The translations under genes were made by a program, and so were the position numbers. Positions 7,708 to 16,472 of a stretch of 41,392 bases of DNA are shown in pieces. The notes under the pieces were generated by a model that was given only the letters and a program-made list of their open reading frames with translations, searched no databases and had not been told where the DNA came from. Position 1 is the first letter of the stretch. Each line of letters starts with the position of its first letter. Source of the DNA: Streptosporangiales bacterium (lineage in GTDB: Bacteria; Actinomycetota; Actinomycetes; Streptosporangiales; WHST01); NCBI GenBank assembly GCA_009379825.1, contig WHTA01000052.1, forward strand, positions 1-41,392, written 5' to 3'.

Positions 7708-8235
7708 TCAGTGCGGCGCCCTCGTCCCTGCCTTCGCCGCCGACTTGGCGAGGATCTTCGTTTTGGGCTTCGCGGGTGCCTTGGCCACCATCGGGCGCGG
7801 TGGCAGCGCGGGCATCGGTGGCGGCGGCGTCGCGCGCATCAGCTTCGCCCCCTGCGCCTCGCTGGGCCGGGGCGCCACCGGTTCGAACGCAGCACCCGCT
7901 ACCTGGGCCGGCCTTGCCGGCGTCGCGGGCGGTGGTGGTGACTTACGGGTCGGGCCCTCCCCCACCAGATACTGCAGCCGCGCATCGGTGTGCTCGACCG
8001 CCGTGCGCACCTTGTCCACGGCCGGGGTGGCGCGCTCCGCCGCGGACGCCACCCGGTCCGCCACCGGGCGGAACCGCTTGGCGTGCGGACGCAGCCGCTC
8101 CTGCGCGCGCTCGACCCGCGGGTACGGGTCGAGACCCGGTGGCAGCCGATGACCCTGCCGCGGATACGCAGCGAAGGCCAGGACTATGAGTGCTGGCACC
8201 AGGAGAACGAGCAGGACGATGAACATCACGAGCAT
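7708..8235 (-). CDS. Membrane-anchored hypothetical protein, 175 aa
   Basis: I do not recognise a family. Residues 1-24 are a single strongly hydrophobic segment (MLVMFIVLLVLLVPALIVLAF), followed by the basic AYPRQGHRLPPG and a predicted helical stretch with repeated Arg/Ala (residues about 40-90). The rest is a low-complexity Pro/Ala/Lys tail ending in KSAAKAGTRAPH. The pattern suggests an inner-membrane anchor with a disordered basic cytoplasmic tail. It sits between smc-HAD and ftsY and has its own extended -10 promoter. A GGGGG ribosome binding site lies about 10 bases before the ATG; the internal ATG at codon 4 is an alternative. Confidence 0.7.
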   Translation of the reverse strand: MLVMFIVLLVLLVPALIVLAFAAYPRQGHRLPPGLDPYPRVERAQERLRPHAKRFRPVADRVASAAERATPAVDKVRTAVEHTDARLQYLVGEGPTRKSPPPPATPARPAQVAGAAFEPVAPRPSEAQGAKLMRATPPPPMPALPPRPMVAKAPAKPKTKILAKSAAKAGTRAPH

Positions 8236-8256
8236 CTGGTTCTTACCCCCGCACCT

Positions 8257-8265
8257 ATTATTGCA
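8257..8265 (-). promoter_or_regulatory. Extended -10 promoter for the 175-aa membrane protein
   Basis: Reading the minus strand, TGC-AATAAT gives a TGN-extended -10 element at 8265-8257. Transcription would start near 8250, about 15 bases before the ATG at 8235. It is one of few AT-rich hexamers in the block. The -35 is not obvious. Confidence 0.5.
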
Positions 8266-8387
8266 TCACACCAGCCAGACGCCAGGCTCCATGATCTCGT
8301 TTACCGCATCGATTGACAACAATCCGGCGAACCGGGCAGGCGGCACACACCGGGCCGTGTGGCATACGTCTCACCGCGTGGTCGGGG

Positions 8388-9002
8388 CTAGGACAGCTCG
8401 AGCGCGGTGCGGAGCTCGTCTGCACCGGTGTAGACGTGGCCCTGCATCCCGACCGCCTGTGCGACCTCGACGTTGATGGCCGCGTCGTCCACGAACAGGC
8501 AGCGCGTCACGTCCGCCTCGGCGAGCTGCGCGGCCGCGAAGTAGGCGGCCGGCTCGGGCTTCGCGACCCCCAGCCGGGCGGAGCTCACCACGATGTCGAT
8601 GTCGCCCGCGATGCCGAGCACCTCGAGCTCGTCCTCCAGCCGCGTGGTCGCGTTGCTCATCAACACCACGCGCACGCCGGCCGCGCGCACCTCGGCGAGC
8701 AACGCGCGCACCTGCGGGTCGACGGCGCCGACCAGGCCGCTCCAGTCGGCGACGAGGTCGGTCGCGACCTCGATGCAGTACTCCGGCAGCAGCTGCACGG
8801 CGACGTTGCGCCGCCACTCGTCGTCGCTGACCTCGCCGAGGATCGCCGGCCGGAGGAGCTCCTCGGCCATGGCCGTCGCGAGCAGCGTGCCAGGCGGTAC
8901 GCCGTACTTCCCCTCCAGCTGCTCCACCGCCGCATCGTCGTGCCGACGGAGTACGCCGTCGAAGTCACAGAGCACGGCGTCGAACGCCCGCTCGTCCGCC
9001 AT
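8388..9002 (-). CDS. HAD-family hydrolase
   Basis: 204 residues. HAD superfamily phosphatase-like protein with motif I DFDGVLRRHD at residues 13-22 (nucleophile first Asp), motif II VVLMSNATT near 115, motif III Lys in VAKPEPAAYF near 150, and motif IV FVDDAAINVEVA near 172. A helical cap follows motif I (GVPPGTLLATAM), as in subfamily IA. The substrate cannot be told; relatives include phosphoglycolate-phosphatase-like and epoxide-hydrolase N-domain-like proteins. Its ATG comes 3 bases after the smc stop with the ribosome binding site inside smc, so it is almost certainly co-translated with SMC. Confidence 0.9.
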   Translation of the reverse strand: MADERAFDAVLCDFDGVLRRHDDAAVEQLEGKYGVPPGTLLATAMAEELLRPAILGEVSDDEWRRNVAVQLLPEYCIEVATDLVADWSGLVGAVDPQVRALLAEVRAAGVRVVLMSNATTRLEDELEVLGIAGDIDIVVSSARLGVAKPEPAAYFAAAQLAEADVTRCLFVDDAAINVEVAQAVGMQGHVYTGADELRTALELS

Positions 9003-9005
9003 CGG

Positions 9006-12000
9006 CTAGACCGCCTCGGCTTCGCGCATCCGCTGGCTGATCAACGACGTGACGCCGTCGCCGCGCATGCTGACGCCGTAGAGGCTGTCGGCGATCTCCA
9101 TGGTCGGCTTCTGGTGCGTGATCACCACCAGCTGGCTCGACTCCCGCAGCTCCTCGAGGATGCCGAGCAGCCGCCGCAAGTTCGTGTCGTCGAGCGCGGC
9201 CTCGACCTCGTCGAGGATGTAGAACGGGCTGGGGCGCGCCTTGAAGATGGCCACCAGCATGGCGATCGCCACCAGCGACCGCTCGCCACCGGACAGCAGC
9301 GAGAGCCGCTTCACCTTCTTGCCCGGCGGCCGCGCCTCGACCTCGACGCCGGTCGTCAGCATGTCGTTCGGCTCGGTCAGCACCAGCCGACCCTCGCCGC
9401 CAGGGAAGAGCCGGGAGAACACGTTCTGGAACTCCCGCTCGGTGTCCTCGTACGCGCTGCGGAACACCTGCTCGATCCGCTCGTCGACCTCCTGCACGAC
9501 GGTCAACAGGTCGCGGCGGGTGGCCTTCAGGTCCTCCAGCTGCTCGCTGAGGAACTGGTGCCGTTCCTCCAGCGCCGCGTACTCCTCGAGCGCCAGCGGG
9601 TTCACCTTGCCGAGCAGCGACAGCTGGCGCTCGGCCGCCTTGAGTCGCTTCTCCTGCGCCTTGCGGTCGTACATGATCGGCTCGGCCTGCTCGCCGTTCT
9701 CGTCGACCTGCGGCACCGGGCAGTCCGGGCCGTACTCGGAGACGAGCGCGCCGACCTCGATGCCGAGCTCGTCGAGCGCCTTCTGCTCCAGCTGCTCGAT
9801 CCTGGCGCGCTGCTCGGTCCTGGCCAGCTCGGTGCCGTGCATCACGTCGGTCAGCTTGTCCAGCTCACCGGTCAGGTCCCTGATCGTCGCCCGCAGCGCC
9901 TTGAACTCGCCCTCGCGTGCGGTGCGTGCGCGTTCCGCCGCCTCGCGTTCCTCGGCCGCGCGTGCCAGCGACAGCTCGATGCACGCCAACGCGTAGTTCG
10001 CGCCGTGCTCGACCGCCTCGGCGACGGCGGCCTCCTGCCGCCTGCGCTCGCGCCTGCGTACCGCGCGCTCACGCGCCGCGCGCTCCGCGACAGCGGCCCG
10101 CTCCAGCTGGTCCGCACGCCCGCGCAGCGCCCGCACCCGTTCCTCGGCGGTACGGACGGCGAGCCGCGCCTCCATCTCCGCCGAGCGGGCGGTCTCGACC
10201 GTGGTACGCAGCCGGTCGCGGTAGCCGGTGTCGAGCTCGTCGTCCTCGTCCGGCAGCTCCTCGGCCGCCGTGAGCCGCTCCTCCAGCTCGGCGAGGCCGG
10301 ACAGGTCGTGGTCACGCGCCTCTTCCGCGGTCTCGATCGACCGCTCCAGCCGCTCCGCCTCCGCGGTCGCCGCACGCGCCGAAGAACCCAGCTGCGCCAG
10401 CTGCTCGGTGACGGCGGACAGCTGCGCGTCCGACTCGTGCAGCCGGTCGAGCGCCTCCTCCACCGCCCGCTCCGTGGCGGTCAGCTCCTCGCGCGCGGAG
10501 GTCAGCGCGAACGTCGCCCGCTCGCCCCGGTGCTGCGCCTCGTGCAGCTGCTCGGTCGCCTCGTCGACCGCGGCCTGCACCTCGATCAGGCTCTGCGTGC
10601 TCTCCGAGCCACCGCGGGCGCGGTGCCGACCGAGCAGGTCGCCTGACCGGGTGACCGCGTCGACCACGGCGCCGGCCTCGACCAGCTGTCTCGCGCTCGC
10701 GAGGTCGTCGACCACGACGACCCGGTCGAGCACCCCGGCGAGCGCCGGACGCATGGTGTCCGGGCAGTCCACCAGGTCGTACGCGTACTGCGCGCCGGCG
10801 GGCGGCTCCGGCCAGCCGCTGCGCGCGGCGCCCTCGCCGGACCCCACGAGGACGTCGGCGCGGCCGGCGTCGCCGTCCTTCAGCCAGCTGAGTGCCGCGG
10901 ACGCCGACGCCACCGAGTCGACGGCCACCGCGTCCGCCGCGGCGCCGAGCGCCGCCGCCACCGCGGTCTCCGCACCGGCCCGCACGGTCACGAGCGCGGC
11001 CACCGTGCCGAGCAACCCGGACACCTCGTCGGACGCGGCGAGCAGTGCGCCTGCGCCGTCCTTCCTGGCCAACCCGAGCTCGAGCGCCTCCTTGCGGGCG
11101 GTGTGTGCCGCGCGGTCGCGCTCGGCCTCCTGCACCTCCTGCTGCAGCTCCTGCACGCGCTGCTGCGCGGCCTCGTGCGCGAGGACGGCCTGCTCGTGCT
11201 GTGCGTCGAGGTCGACCTCGCCCTCGTCGAGCCCCACCACGGTGCCCTCGATGGCCGCGTACTCCTGCCTGGCCTGCTCGGCACGGTGCTTAGCGTCCTC
11301 CAGCGAGGTGCTCAGCCGGCCGATCTCGGCGGCCGCCGCGGACGCACGGCTGCGCATCGCCTGCACCTCGCCGCGCAGCTTCACCAGACCCTCGCGGCGG
11401 TCGGCCGCGGCCCGCTGCGCGCCGGCCACCCGCTTCTCCTCCTCGTCCAGGGACGACTCGGTCGCGGCGCGGCGGTCCACCGCGTCCGCCAGCGCCTCCT
11501 GGGCGGTCTCCAGCTCCGCGTGCAGGCCGGCCTCGCGCTCACGTACCTCACGGGCCTCGGCCTCGAGCGCGTCGGGGTCCTGGCCGGAGCCCTCTTCCTC
11601 CGGCTCCTCGGCCAGGTGCCGCACCCGCTCCGCGGCCAGCCCTGCGGTGCCGCGGAACCGCTCCCGCAGCGAGGTCAGCCGGTACCAGACCTCCTGCGTC
11701 CGGTTCAGGTACGGCGCGGCCTCGCGCTCCTGCTCCTCCAGCTCCGCCTCACGGCGCTGCGCGGCGCCGAGCTGGGCCTCGACGGTCTGCCTGCGCTGCT
11801 TGGTCGCTGCCTCGTCCGCGACCTCCTGCTCCAGCTGCGTGCGCAACGTCACCAGGTCGTCGGCGAGCAGGCGCAGCTTCGCGTCCCTGACGTCCGCCTG
11901 GATCGCCGCCGCCTTGCGCGCCACCTCCGCCTGCTTGCCGAGCGGCTTGAGCTGGCGCCTGATCTCCGCGGTCAGGTCGGAGACCCTGGTCAGGTTGGCC

Positions 12001-12554
12001 TGCATCGCGTCGAGCTTGCGCAGCGCCTTCTCCTTGCGCTTGCGGTGCTTGAGCACGCCGGCGGCTTCCTCGATGAAACCGCGCCGGTCCTCAGGGGTGG
12101 CGAGCACGACCTGGTCGAGCTGTCCCTGGCCGACGATGACGTGCATCTCGCGGCCGATACCGGAGTCGGAGAGCAGCTCCTGTACGTCGAGCAGCCTGGC
12201 CGGGTTGCCGTTGATCGAGTACTCGCTCTGGCCGGACCTGAACATCAGCCGGCTGATCGTCACCTCGGCGTACTCGATCGGCAGGGCGCCGTCGGTGTTG
12301 TCGATGGTGAGCATGACCTCGGCACGGCCGAGCGGCGGGCGGCCGGCGGTGCCGGCGAAGATGACATCCTCCATCTTGCCGCCGCGCAGCGACTTCGCAC
12401 CCTGTTCGCCCATGACCCAGGCCAACGCGTCGACGACGTTCGACTTGCCCGAACCGTTCGGCCCCACCACGCAGGTGATGCCGGGCTCGAGCTGCAACGT
12501 CGTCGACGAGGCGAAAGACTTGAAACCACGGAGCGTCAGGCTCTTCAGGTACAA
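9006..12554 (-). CDS. smc: Chromosome segregation ATPase SMC
   Basis: 1182 residues, the expected length. SMC forms a ring with ScpA/ScpB, compacts the nucleoid and aligns the arms. Walker A GPNGSGKSN is at residues 32-40. Two long Glu/Arg-rich coiled coils flank a hinge at about 500-660 (LLGTVAALVTVRAGAETAVAAA onward). The C-terminal head carries the signature LSGGERSLVAIAM and Walker B FYILDEVEAALDD. The start is TTG at 12554 (TTG TAC CTG, giving MYLKSLTLRGFKSF), with GGGGAG about 7 bases upstream. An overlapping ATG four bases earlier is out of frame and ends at once. The HAD gene follows directly. Confidence 0.98.
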   Translation of the reverse strand: MYLKSLTLRGFKSFASSTTLQLEPGITCVVGPNGSGKSNVVDALAWVMGEQGAKSLRGGKMEDVIFAGTAGRPPLGRAEVMLTIDNTDGALPIEYAEVTISRLMFRSGQSEYSINGNPARLLDVQELLSDSGIGREMHVIVGQGQLDQVVLATPEDRRGFIEEAAGVLKHRKRKEKALRKLDAMQANLTRVSDLTAEIRRQLKPLGKQAEVARKAAAIQADVRDAKLRLLADDLVTLRTQLEQEVADEAATKQRRQTVEAQLGAAQRREAELEEQEREAAPYLNRTQEVWYRLTSLRERFRGTAGLAAERVRHLAEEPEEEGSGQDPDALEAEAREVREREAGLHAELETAQEALADAVDRRAATESSLDEEEKRVAGAQRAAADRREGLVKLRGEVQAMRSRASAAAAEIGRLSTSLEDAKHRAEQARQEYAAIEGTVVGLDEGEVDLDAQHEQAVLAHEAAQQRVQELQQEVQEAERDRAAHTARKEALELGLARKDGAGALLAASDEVSGLLGTVAALVTVRAGAETAVAAALGAAADAVAVDSVASASAALSWLKDGDAGRADVLVGSGEGAARSGWPEPPAGAQYAYDLVDCPDTMRPALAGVLDRVVVVDDLASARQLVEAGAVVDAVTRSGDLLGRHRARGGSESTQSLIEVQAAVDEATEQLHEAQHRGERATFALTSAREELTATERAVEEALDRLHESDAQLSAVTEQLAQLGSSARAATAEAERLERSIETAEEARDHDLSGLAELEERLTAAEELPDEDDELDTGYRDRLRTTVETARSAEMEARLAVRTAEERVRALRGRADQLERAAVAERAARERAVRRRERRRQEAAVAEAVEHGANYALACIELSLARAAEEREAAERARTAREGEFKALRATIRDLTGELDKLTDVMHGTELARTEQRARIEQLEQKALDELGIEVGALVSEYGPDCPVPQVDENGEQAEPIMYDRKAQEKRLKAAERQLSLLGKVNPLALEEYAALEERHQFLSEQLEDLKATRRDLLTVVQEVDERIEQVFRSAYEDTEREFQNVFSRLFPGGEGRLVLTEPNDMLTTGVEVEARPPGKKVKRLSLLSGGERSLVAIAMLVAIFKARPSPFYILDEVEAALDDTNLRRLLGILEELRESSQLVVITHQKPTMEIADSLYGVSMRGDGVTSLISQRMREAEAV

Positions 12555-12650
12555 CGCATCGCTCCCCAGGCGTAGGGAATCGCCGGCTGGGACGCCGGCC
12601 CGGTGTCATGTCGTGCAGCGGGGAAGCTGGCAACCAAGGATAGCGGTCGG

Positions 12651-12672
12651 CGGCGCGGCCCTCGCCGCGCCG
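12651..12672 (-). repeat. Hairpin in the smc leader
   Basis: CGGCGCGGC and its exact complement are separated by a 4-base loop, about 100 bp upstream of the smc start. It could be a terminator or attenuator between the 66-aa gene and smc, or simply GC-rich structure. Confidence 0.4.
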
Positions 12673-12726
12673 CGCCGATAGGGCGCTGACGAGCATGGAC
12701 GACCTGGTCACGCCCCGGACATGCCA

Positions 12727-12751
12727 GAGGGGACGCCTCTCGCGTCCCCTC
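12727..12751 (-). terminator. Hairpin downstream of the 66-aa gene
   Basis: A perfect 10-bp stem (GAGGGGACGC with GCGTCCCCTC) with a 5-base loop begins about 33 bp past the stop of the 66-aa gene. No T-run follows, but position and strength suggest termination or mRNA processing before smc. Confidence 0.55.
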
Positions 12752-12783
12752 GTCGATGGTGAGTGCCCCGTTCGCACGCGCCC

Positions 12784-12984
12784 CTAGGTCAGCGCGGGCT
12801 CGACATGTTGCTCGGTTAACGTCAGCAGCTCCTCGTGCGACACGGCTGCGACGAGCTCGTCGTTCTCCCGCTTCACGCGGATCAGCTCGTCTTCCAGGTC
12901 GCGTACTCGTCGCTGCAGGCGGCGCACCTCGGACACCATGCGGGGGTCCGGCCCACCCACATGACCGTAAAGCGCCTTCGCCAT
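12784..12984 (-). CDS. Small conserved coiled-coil protein, 66 aa
   Basis: The product starts MAKALYGHVGGPDPRMV at an ATG (12984) with GGAGG 5 bases upstream. That beats the longer open frame, whose extra 42 residues lie in leader sequence. Residues about 17-50 form a heptad-like, highly charged coiled coil (EVRRLQRRVRDLEDELIRVK). The C-terminal residues are acidic. I recall similar MAKAL-GHVGGPDPR proteins as uncharacterised actinobacterial proteins; no function is known to me. Its place between mutM and smc invites a link to chromosome biology, but that is inference. Confidence 0.8.
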   Translation of the reverse strand: MAKALYGHVGGPDPRMVSEVRRLQRRVRDLEDELIRVKRENDELVAAVSHEELLTLTEQHVEPALT

Positions 12985-13140
12985 CAGACCTCCACACCTC
13001 GTCAGCAAAAAGGGTGACGCGGACACCGCGCCATGGGGACGAATGTCCCGGCGCACAGATATCCAAATCCAGGGTCCCACTTGGTACGGAGCGGGGTCAA
13101 GTTGGGGCACTCGACGCGTATTCCCGGATGATCTTCCTGG

Positions 13141-14004
13141 TCACGGCCGTGCGCGGCGGGGCCGGGGCTGGCAGCTCGGGCAGGTGTACGCGGAGCGGTT
13201 CATGAACGGCTCCCGCTTGATCGGCGTACCGCAGCGGTCGCACGGCTCCCCCTCCCTGCCGTAGACGCACAACGCCCGGTCGAAGTACCCGCTCTCGCCG
13301 TTCACGTTGACGTAGAGCGAGTCGAACGACGTGCCGCCGGCCCGCAGCGCCGCGAGCATCACGTCCCGCACGCCGGCGACCACCCGGTGCACCTCGGCCC
13401 TGGTGAGCCCGTCGGTCCCCCGCGCCCAGTGCAGGCGCGCCCGCCAGAGCGCCTCGTCGGCGTAGATGTTGCCCACCCCGCTGATGAACGACTGGTCGAG
13501 GAGTGCGCGCTTGATGTTCGTGCGCCGTTTACGCAGGCGTCGGAAGACCGCATCCTCGTCGAAGTCGCCGTCGAGGGGGTCGGTGGCGATGTGCGCGATC
13601 TCGGCCGGCGGCGTGTCCGCAACGGCGGCCGCTTCGGCGACGAACATGCCGCCGAACGTGCGCTGGTCGACGAACCTGAGCTCGTCCCTGCCGTCGGCGA
13701 ACGGCAGCCGCACCCGCAGGTGCGGGCCGGGCGGCGTGTCCGGCGCGACGACGAGCAGCTGGCCGCTCATGCCTAGGTGCGTGACGAGGACGTCGGGGGC
13801 GTCCAGCGGCAGCCACAGGTACTTGCCGCGCCTGCGCACGGCCGTGACGGTGCGGCCGGACAACCGGGCGACCAGGTCGCCCGGGCCCGCCTCGTGCCGC
13901 CGGACGGCGCGCGGGTGCAACACCTCGACCCGGCCGAGTACGCGGCCACTGATCCACTTCTCGAGGCCGGCCCTGACGACCTCGACCTCGGGGAGCTCGG
14001 GCAT
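13141..14004 (-). CDS. mutM: Formamidopyrimidine-DNA glycosylase (Fpg/MutM)
   Basis: 287 residues. Removes 8-oxoguanine and formamidopyrimidines and cleaves the abasic site (base excision repair). After Met removal the N-terminus is PELPEVE, with the catalytic Pro (Schiff base) and Glu. The conserved Lys of RRRGKYLWL is at about residue 61. The helix-two-turn-helix holds [20 protein letters not shown]. The C-terminal zinc finger has four cysteines (CDRCG and CPSCQ, residues about 250-280), so the lesion-binding loop is complete. Only 6 bp separate it from rnc upstream, so the two are co-transcribed. Confidence 0.97.
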   Translation of the reverse strand: MPELPEVEVVRAGLEKWISGRVLGRVEVLHPRAVRRHEAGPGDLVARLSGRTVTAVRRRGKYLWLPLDAPDVLVTHLGMSGQLLVVAPDTPPGPHLRVRLPFADGRDELRFVDQRTFGGMFVAEAAAVADTPPAEIAHIATDPLDGDFDEDAVFRRLRKRRTNIKRALLDQSFISGVGNIYADEALWRARLHWARGTDGLTRAEVHRVVAGVRDVMLAALRAGGTSFDSLYVNVNGESGYFDRALCVYGREGEPCDRCGTPIKREPFMNRSAYTCPSCQPRPRRARP

Positions 14005-14010
14005 CGGCGG

Positions 14011-14733
14011 CTATCCGTCGGTGGCGGACGTCTCCGCGTTCTCGCGCAACGCCTGCCAGGCCACCTCGGCCGCCTGCTGCTCGGCTTCCTTCTTGCTCTT
14101 GCCCTCGCCGGAGCCCAGCGGCGTGCCGCCGACCATCGCCGTCGCCTTGAACGACTTGCAGTGGTCCGGGCCGTCCTCCTCGACGACGTACTCGGGCACG
14201 CCGAGCATCTGCTGCGCGGTCAGCTCCTGCAGTGACGTCTTCCAGTCCAGCCCAGCGCCGAGGGTGGCCGACTCGGCGATGAGCGGGTCGAACAGCCGGT
14301 GCACGAACGAGCGCGCGAGCTCCATGCCACCGGAGAGGTAGACCGCGCCGATCAGCGCCTCGAGCGCGTCGGCGAGGATCGACGACTTGTCGCGTCCGCC
14401 GGTGTTCTCCTCGCCGCGGCCGAGCTTCAGGTGCGAGCCGATGTCGAGCGAGCGGCTCACCCCGGCGAGCGCACGCATGTTGACCACGGCGGCGCGCAGC
14501 TTGGCCAGCTGACCCTCGGGCAGCTCGGGGAAGGAGCGGTAGAGCGTGTCCGTGACGATGATGCCGAGCACGGCGTCGCCGAGGAACTCCAGCCGCTCGT
14601 TGGTCGGCAGCCCCCCGTGCTCGTACGCGTACGAGCGATGCACGAGCGCGAGCTCGAGCAGCTCGGCGTCGACAGCGACGTCGAGAGCCTCCTTGAGCTT
14701 GTCGACGCTCACCGCGGGCTGCTCTTTCACCAT
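14011..14733 (-). CDS. rnc: Ribonuclease III
   Basis: 240 residues. Double-strand-specific endoribonuclease for 30S precursor rRNA processing and mRNA turnover. The signature [13 protein letters not shown] is at residues 46-57, with the second metal site near [15 protein letters not shown] at about 120-135. A double-stranded RNA binding domain occupies about 160-235 (SLQELTAQ, then [16 protein letters not shown]). The ATG at 14733 has GGGGGAG 3-4 bases upstream. It overlaps the last codons of the ACP gene by 7 bp, which points to translational coupling. Confidence 0.97.
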   Translation of the reverse strand: MVKEQPAVSVDKLKEALDVAVDAELLELALVHRSYAYEHGGLPTNERLEFLGDAVLGIIVTDTLYRSFPELPEGQLAKLRAAVVNMRALAGVSRSLDIGSHLKLGRGEENTGGRDKSSILADALEALIGAVYLSGGMELARSFVHRLFDPLIAESATLGAGLDWKTSLQELTAQQMLGVPEYVVEEDGPDHCKSFKATAMVGGTPLGSGEGKSKKEAEQQAAEVAWQALRENAETSATDG

Positions 14734-15113
14734 TGCTCCCCCTTCGCCCCCTCCATACGCAACAGTGGCGGGGGGACCGTGCGCGATCCGCCCAGCGCGG
14801 TCAGGGCACGCTGCAGCTCGGTGGCCAGTCCGGCCACCTCCCGCGTCCGCATCAGGGCGACGTCGTCGACGTGCACCCGCAACCGGTACCGCCGCGCCAC
14901 CTCGTCCTCCATCAGCTCGACCATCTCGATGATGGCCAGCGAGTCGGCCCCGAGCTGGTCGGCGAGACGGAGCACCGGCGTCACCGTCTCCGGATCGACC
15001 TCCATGACCCTGCTGATCGCCGTGCGGACACAGTCGAAGACGTCGTCCGCCGATGGCTCGACGACGTCCCTGGTCTGATCAGCGGGCACCATGGCTGCTG
15101 TGCAGGCGCTCAT
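14727..15113 (-). CDS. Acyl carrier protein
   Basis: About 128 residues. A carrier-protein fold is shown by [22 protein letters not shown]: the Ser of the DSL motif takes 4'-phosphopantetheine and the following acidic helix II is typical. It has N- and C-terminal extensions compared with an 80-residue AcpP (the C-terminus runs through [19 protein letters not shown]), so it may be a specialised carrier and not the main fatty-acid ACP. The start is uncertain: ATG 15113 or ATG 15092, neither with a good ribosome binding site. I chose the one 16 bases after the rpmF stop. It overlaps rnc, an arrangement like Bacillus acpP-rnc. Confidence 0.8.
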   Translation of the reverse strand: MSACTAAMVPADQTRDVVEPSADDVFDCVRTAISRVMEVDPETVTPVLRLADQLGADSLAIIEMVELMEDEVARRYRLRVHVDDVALMRTREVAGLATELQRALTALGGSRTVPPPLLRMEGAKGEQW

Positions 15114-15129
15114 CGAGCGCCGCCGCACG

Positions 15130-15318
15130 TCACGCCGGCTCGATGACCTGCCGACGGTTGCCACGGGTGCCATAGGTACCGCAAGTCTGGCACGCCTGGT
15201 GCGGGAGCTTGGCGTCGCGGCACTGCGGGCAGGTCACCAGTGCGGGCGCCTTGCCCTTCCACTGCGACCTACGGCTCCTGGTGTTGCTGCGCGACATCTT
15301 CCGCTTGGGAACGGCCAC
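15130..15318 (-). CDS. rpmF: 50S ribosomal protein L32
   Basis: 62 residues beginning [21 protein letters not shown], the invariant L32 N-terminus. CPQC and CQTC pairs make this the zinc-binding (C+) form; the zinc-independent paralogue used during zinc starvation would lack them. It follows the DUF177 gene with 1 bp between stop and start, the universal yceD-rpmF pairing, and precedes the ACP and rnc genes. Confidence 0.97.
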   Translation of the reverse strand: MAVPKRKMSRSNTRSRRSQWKGKAPALVTCPQCRDAKLPHQACQTCGTYGTRGNRRQVIEPA

Positions 15319-15319
15319 C

Positions 15320-15907
15320 TTAGCTCTCCCTGTCGTCCTTCTGGTCCGTCATCCGCTCGTACAGGCCCGCGAGCTCCGCCCACCGCGGGTCGGTGGTCTC
15401 GTGACGGTGTTCCGGCCCGGCCTCCGCCAGGCGAACTCCGCACTCGGCACACAACCCTGGACAGTCGTCCCGGCACACCGGGCTCAGCGGTAGCTCGAGC
15501 AGCACCGCGTCGCGCAGCGTCGGCTCGAGGTCGACCATGTCGGCCTCGAGCAGGGCCTCGTCCTCGCCGACGTCGTCCCCGGGGTGGGCGAACAGCTCCT
15601 GCAGCCCCACCTCGACCGAGGCCGAGATTGGTTCCAGGCACCGCGCGCACTCCCCGGTGAACTCGGTCTGTGCCACACCGGACACGTAGACGCCCTCCAC
15701 CACCGACTCGAACATGAGATCAAGCTCGATGTCGCTGCCTTCGGGAACGCCGACGAGCGGCAGTTCGAGGTCGGCAGGTGCCGGCACAGTACGCGCCACC
15801 TCGTGCGAGCTACCGGGACGCCCCACGAGGGTTCGCATGTCGAAGACCAGGGGACCCTGTGGGCCCTGCTGATCTTCTTCTGCTGCAGCGGTTCGTCCAG
15901 GCATCAT
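15320..15907 (-). CDS. DUF177 (YceD-like) protein
   Basis: About 195 residues. The DUF177/YceD family is linked to 23S rRNA accumulation and L32 expression. The core [10 protein letters not shown] (Cys pair), the acidic [32 protein letters not shown] and [12 protein letters not shown] are all present, so two CxxC-type clusters could bind metal. The start is chosen at the ATG ATG pair 15902-15907, since [16 protein letters not shown] is the expected beginning; the open frame extends to 16012 without homology. No clear ribosome binding site is visible, so a leaderless or internal start cannot be excluded. It is followed immediately by rpmF. Confidence 0.88.
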   Translation of the reverse strand: MMPGRTAAAEEDQQGPQGPLVFDMRTLVGRPGSSHEVARTVPAPADLELPLVGVPEGSDIELDLMFESVVEGVYVSGVAQTEFTGECARCLEPISASVEVGLQELFAHPGDDVGEDEALLEADMVDLEPTLRDAVLLELPLSPVCRDDCPGLCAECGVRLAEAGPEHRHETTDPRWAELAGLYERMTDQKDDRES

Positions 15908-16025
15908 GATTGAGGTAGCGGTTCTGGGCACGGCAACTTCCGGCCACGAAAGGCCGCCTGCCAGGGTACCCGACGCCACCGCCGCCCGGGCACGTGGGCG
16001 GCAGCCAACCACACCGTGCCGGACG

Positions 16026-16298
16026 TCAGCTGCTGGTGAGCGTCGACCTGATGCCGTCCAGTGCCGCCAGCCGGTCGCTGCGGTTGGGGCCGCGGCGTTC
16101 GTCCAGGCTCAGCCTGGCGACCATGCCGAGCACCTCGCGCCTGCCCTCGGACGGTAGCTCGTCGAAGGCGCCGTAGAGCCGCTCGAGCGAGTCGGCGCAG
16201 GTCGCCGGCGGCAGACCTTGCTCGTCCGCTCCCGCCTCCAGCAGCACGGCGAGATCCACGACGATCTCCAGGAGGGCGTGGTAAGGGGCCTCGGTCAC
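16026..16298 (-). CDS. Hypothetical protein, 90 aa
   Basis: The GTG at 16298 has GGGAGG 7 bases upstream and is preferred over a frame extending to 16349. The product (VTEAPYHALLEIVVDLAV at the start) looks all-helical and soluble, with an acidic N-terminal half, a DELPSEGRREVLGMVARL helix and a basic C-terminus. I do not recognise a family. It has its own good promoter at 16375-16403 and could be the first gene of the DUF177-rpmF-ACP-rnc-mutM unit, with about 118 bp before DUF177. Confidence 0.7.
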   Translation of the reverse strand: MTEAPYHALLEIVVDLAVLLEAGADEQGLPPATCADSLERLYGAFDELPSEGRREVLGMVARLSLDERRGPNRSDRLAALDGIRSTLTSS

Positions 16299-16374
16299 GA
16301 GACGGCCTCCCAAAGACGTCGTACGGGCACCGTGGCGACGGGCTGACACCCGCCTACGGTGGCGTGGTCACACA

Positions 16375-16403
16375 TTTGTAGCCACCTTCCAGGCGGTTAG
16401 CAA
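16375..16403 (-). promoter_or_regulatory. Sigma-70-type promoter for the 90-aa gene
   Basis: On the minus strand TTGCTA (16403-16398), 17 bp of spacer and TACAAA followed by T (16380-16375) match the -35/-10 pattern well. Predicted start is near 16368, giving a leader of about 70 bases. It likely drives the 90-aa gene and possibly the ribosomal/rnc block beyond. Confidence 0.65.
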
Positions 16404-16472
16404 CATCGGGTCTGCGGGGCGCACTGCGATGACACCACGGTCCCATGGATGTGGGCGTGGGTAAAACTCCGG

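Noticed and set aside
10228-12681. Very long open frame (817 codons) on the plus strand opposite smc
   Set aside because: Ser/Arg-rich low-complexity translation, typical of the antisense of a high-GC coiled-coil gene; no motif or ribosome binding site.
15908-16012. Longer N-terminus for the DUF177 protein
   Set aside because: The 35 extra residues show no family similarity and no ribosome binding site.
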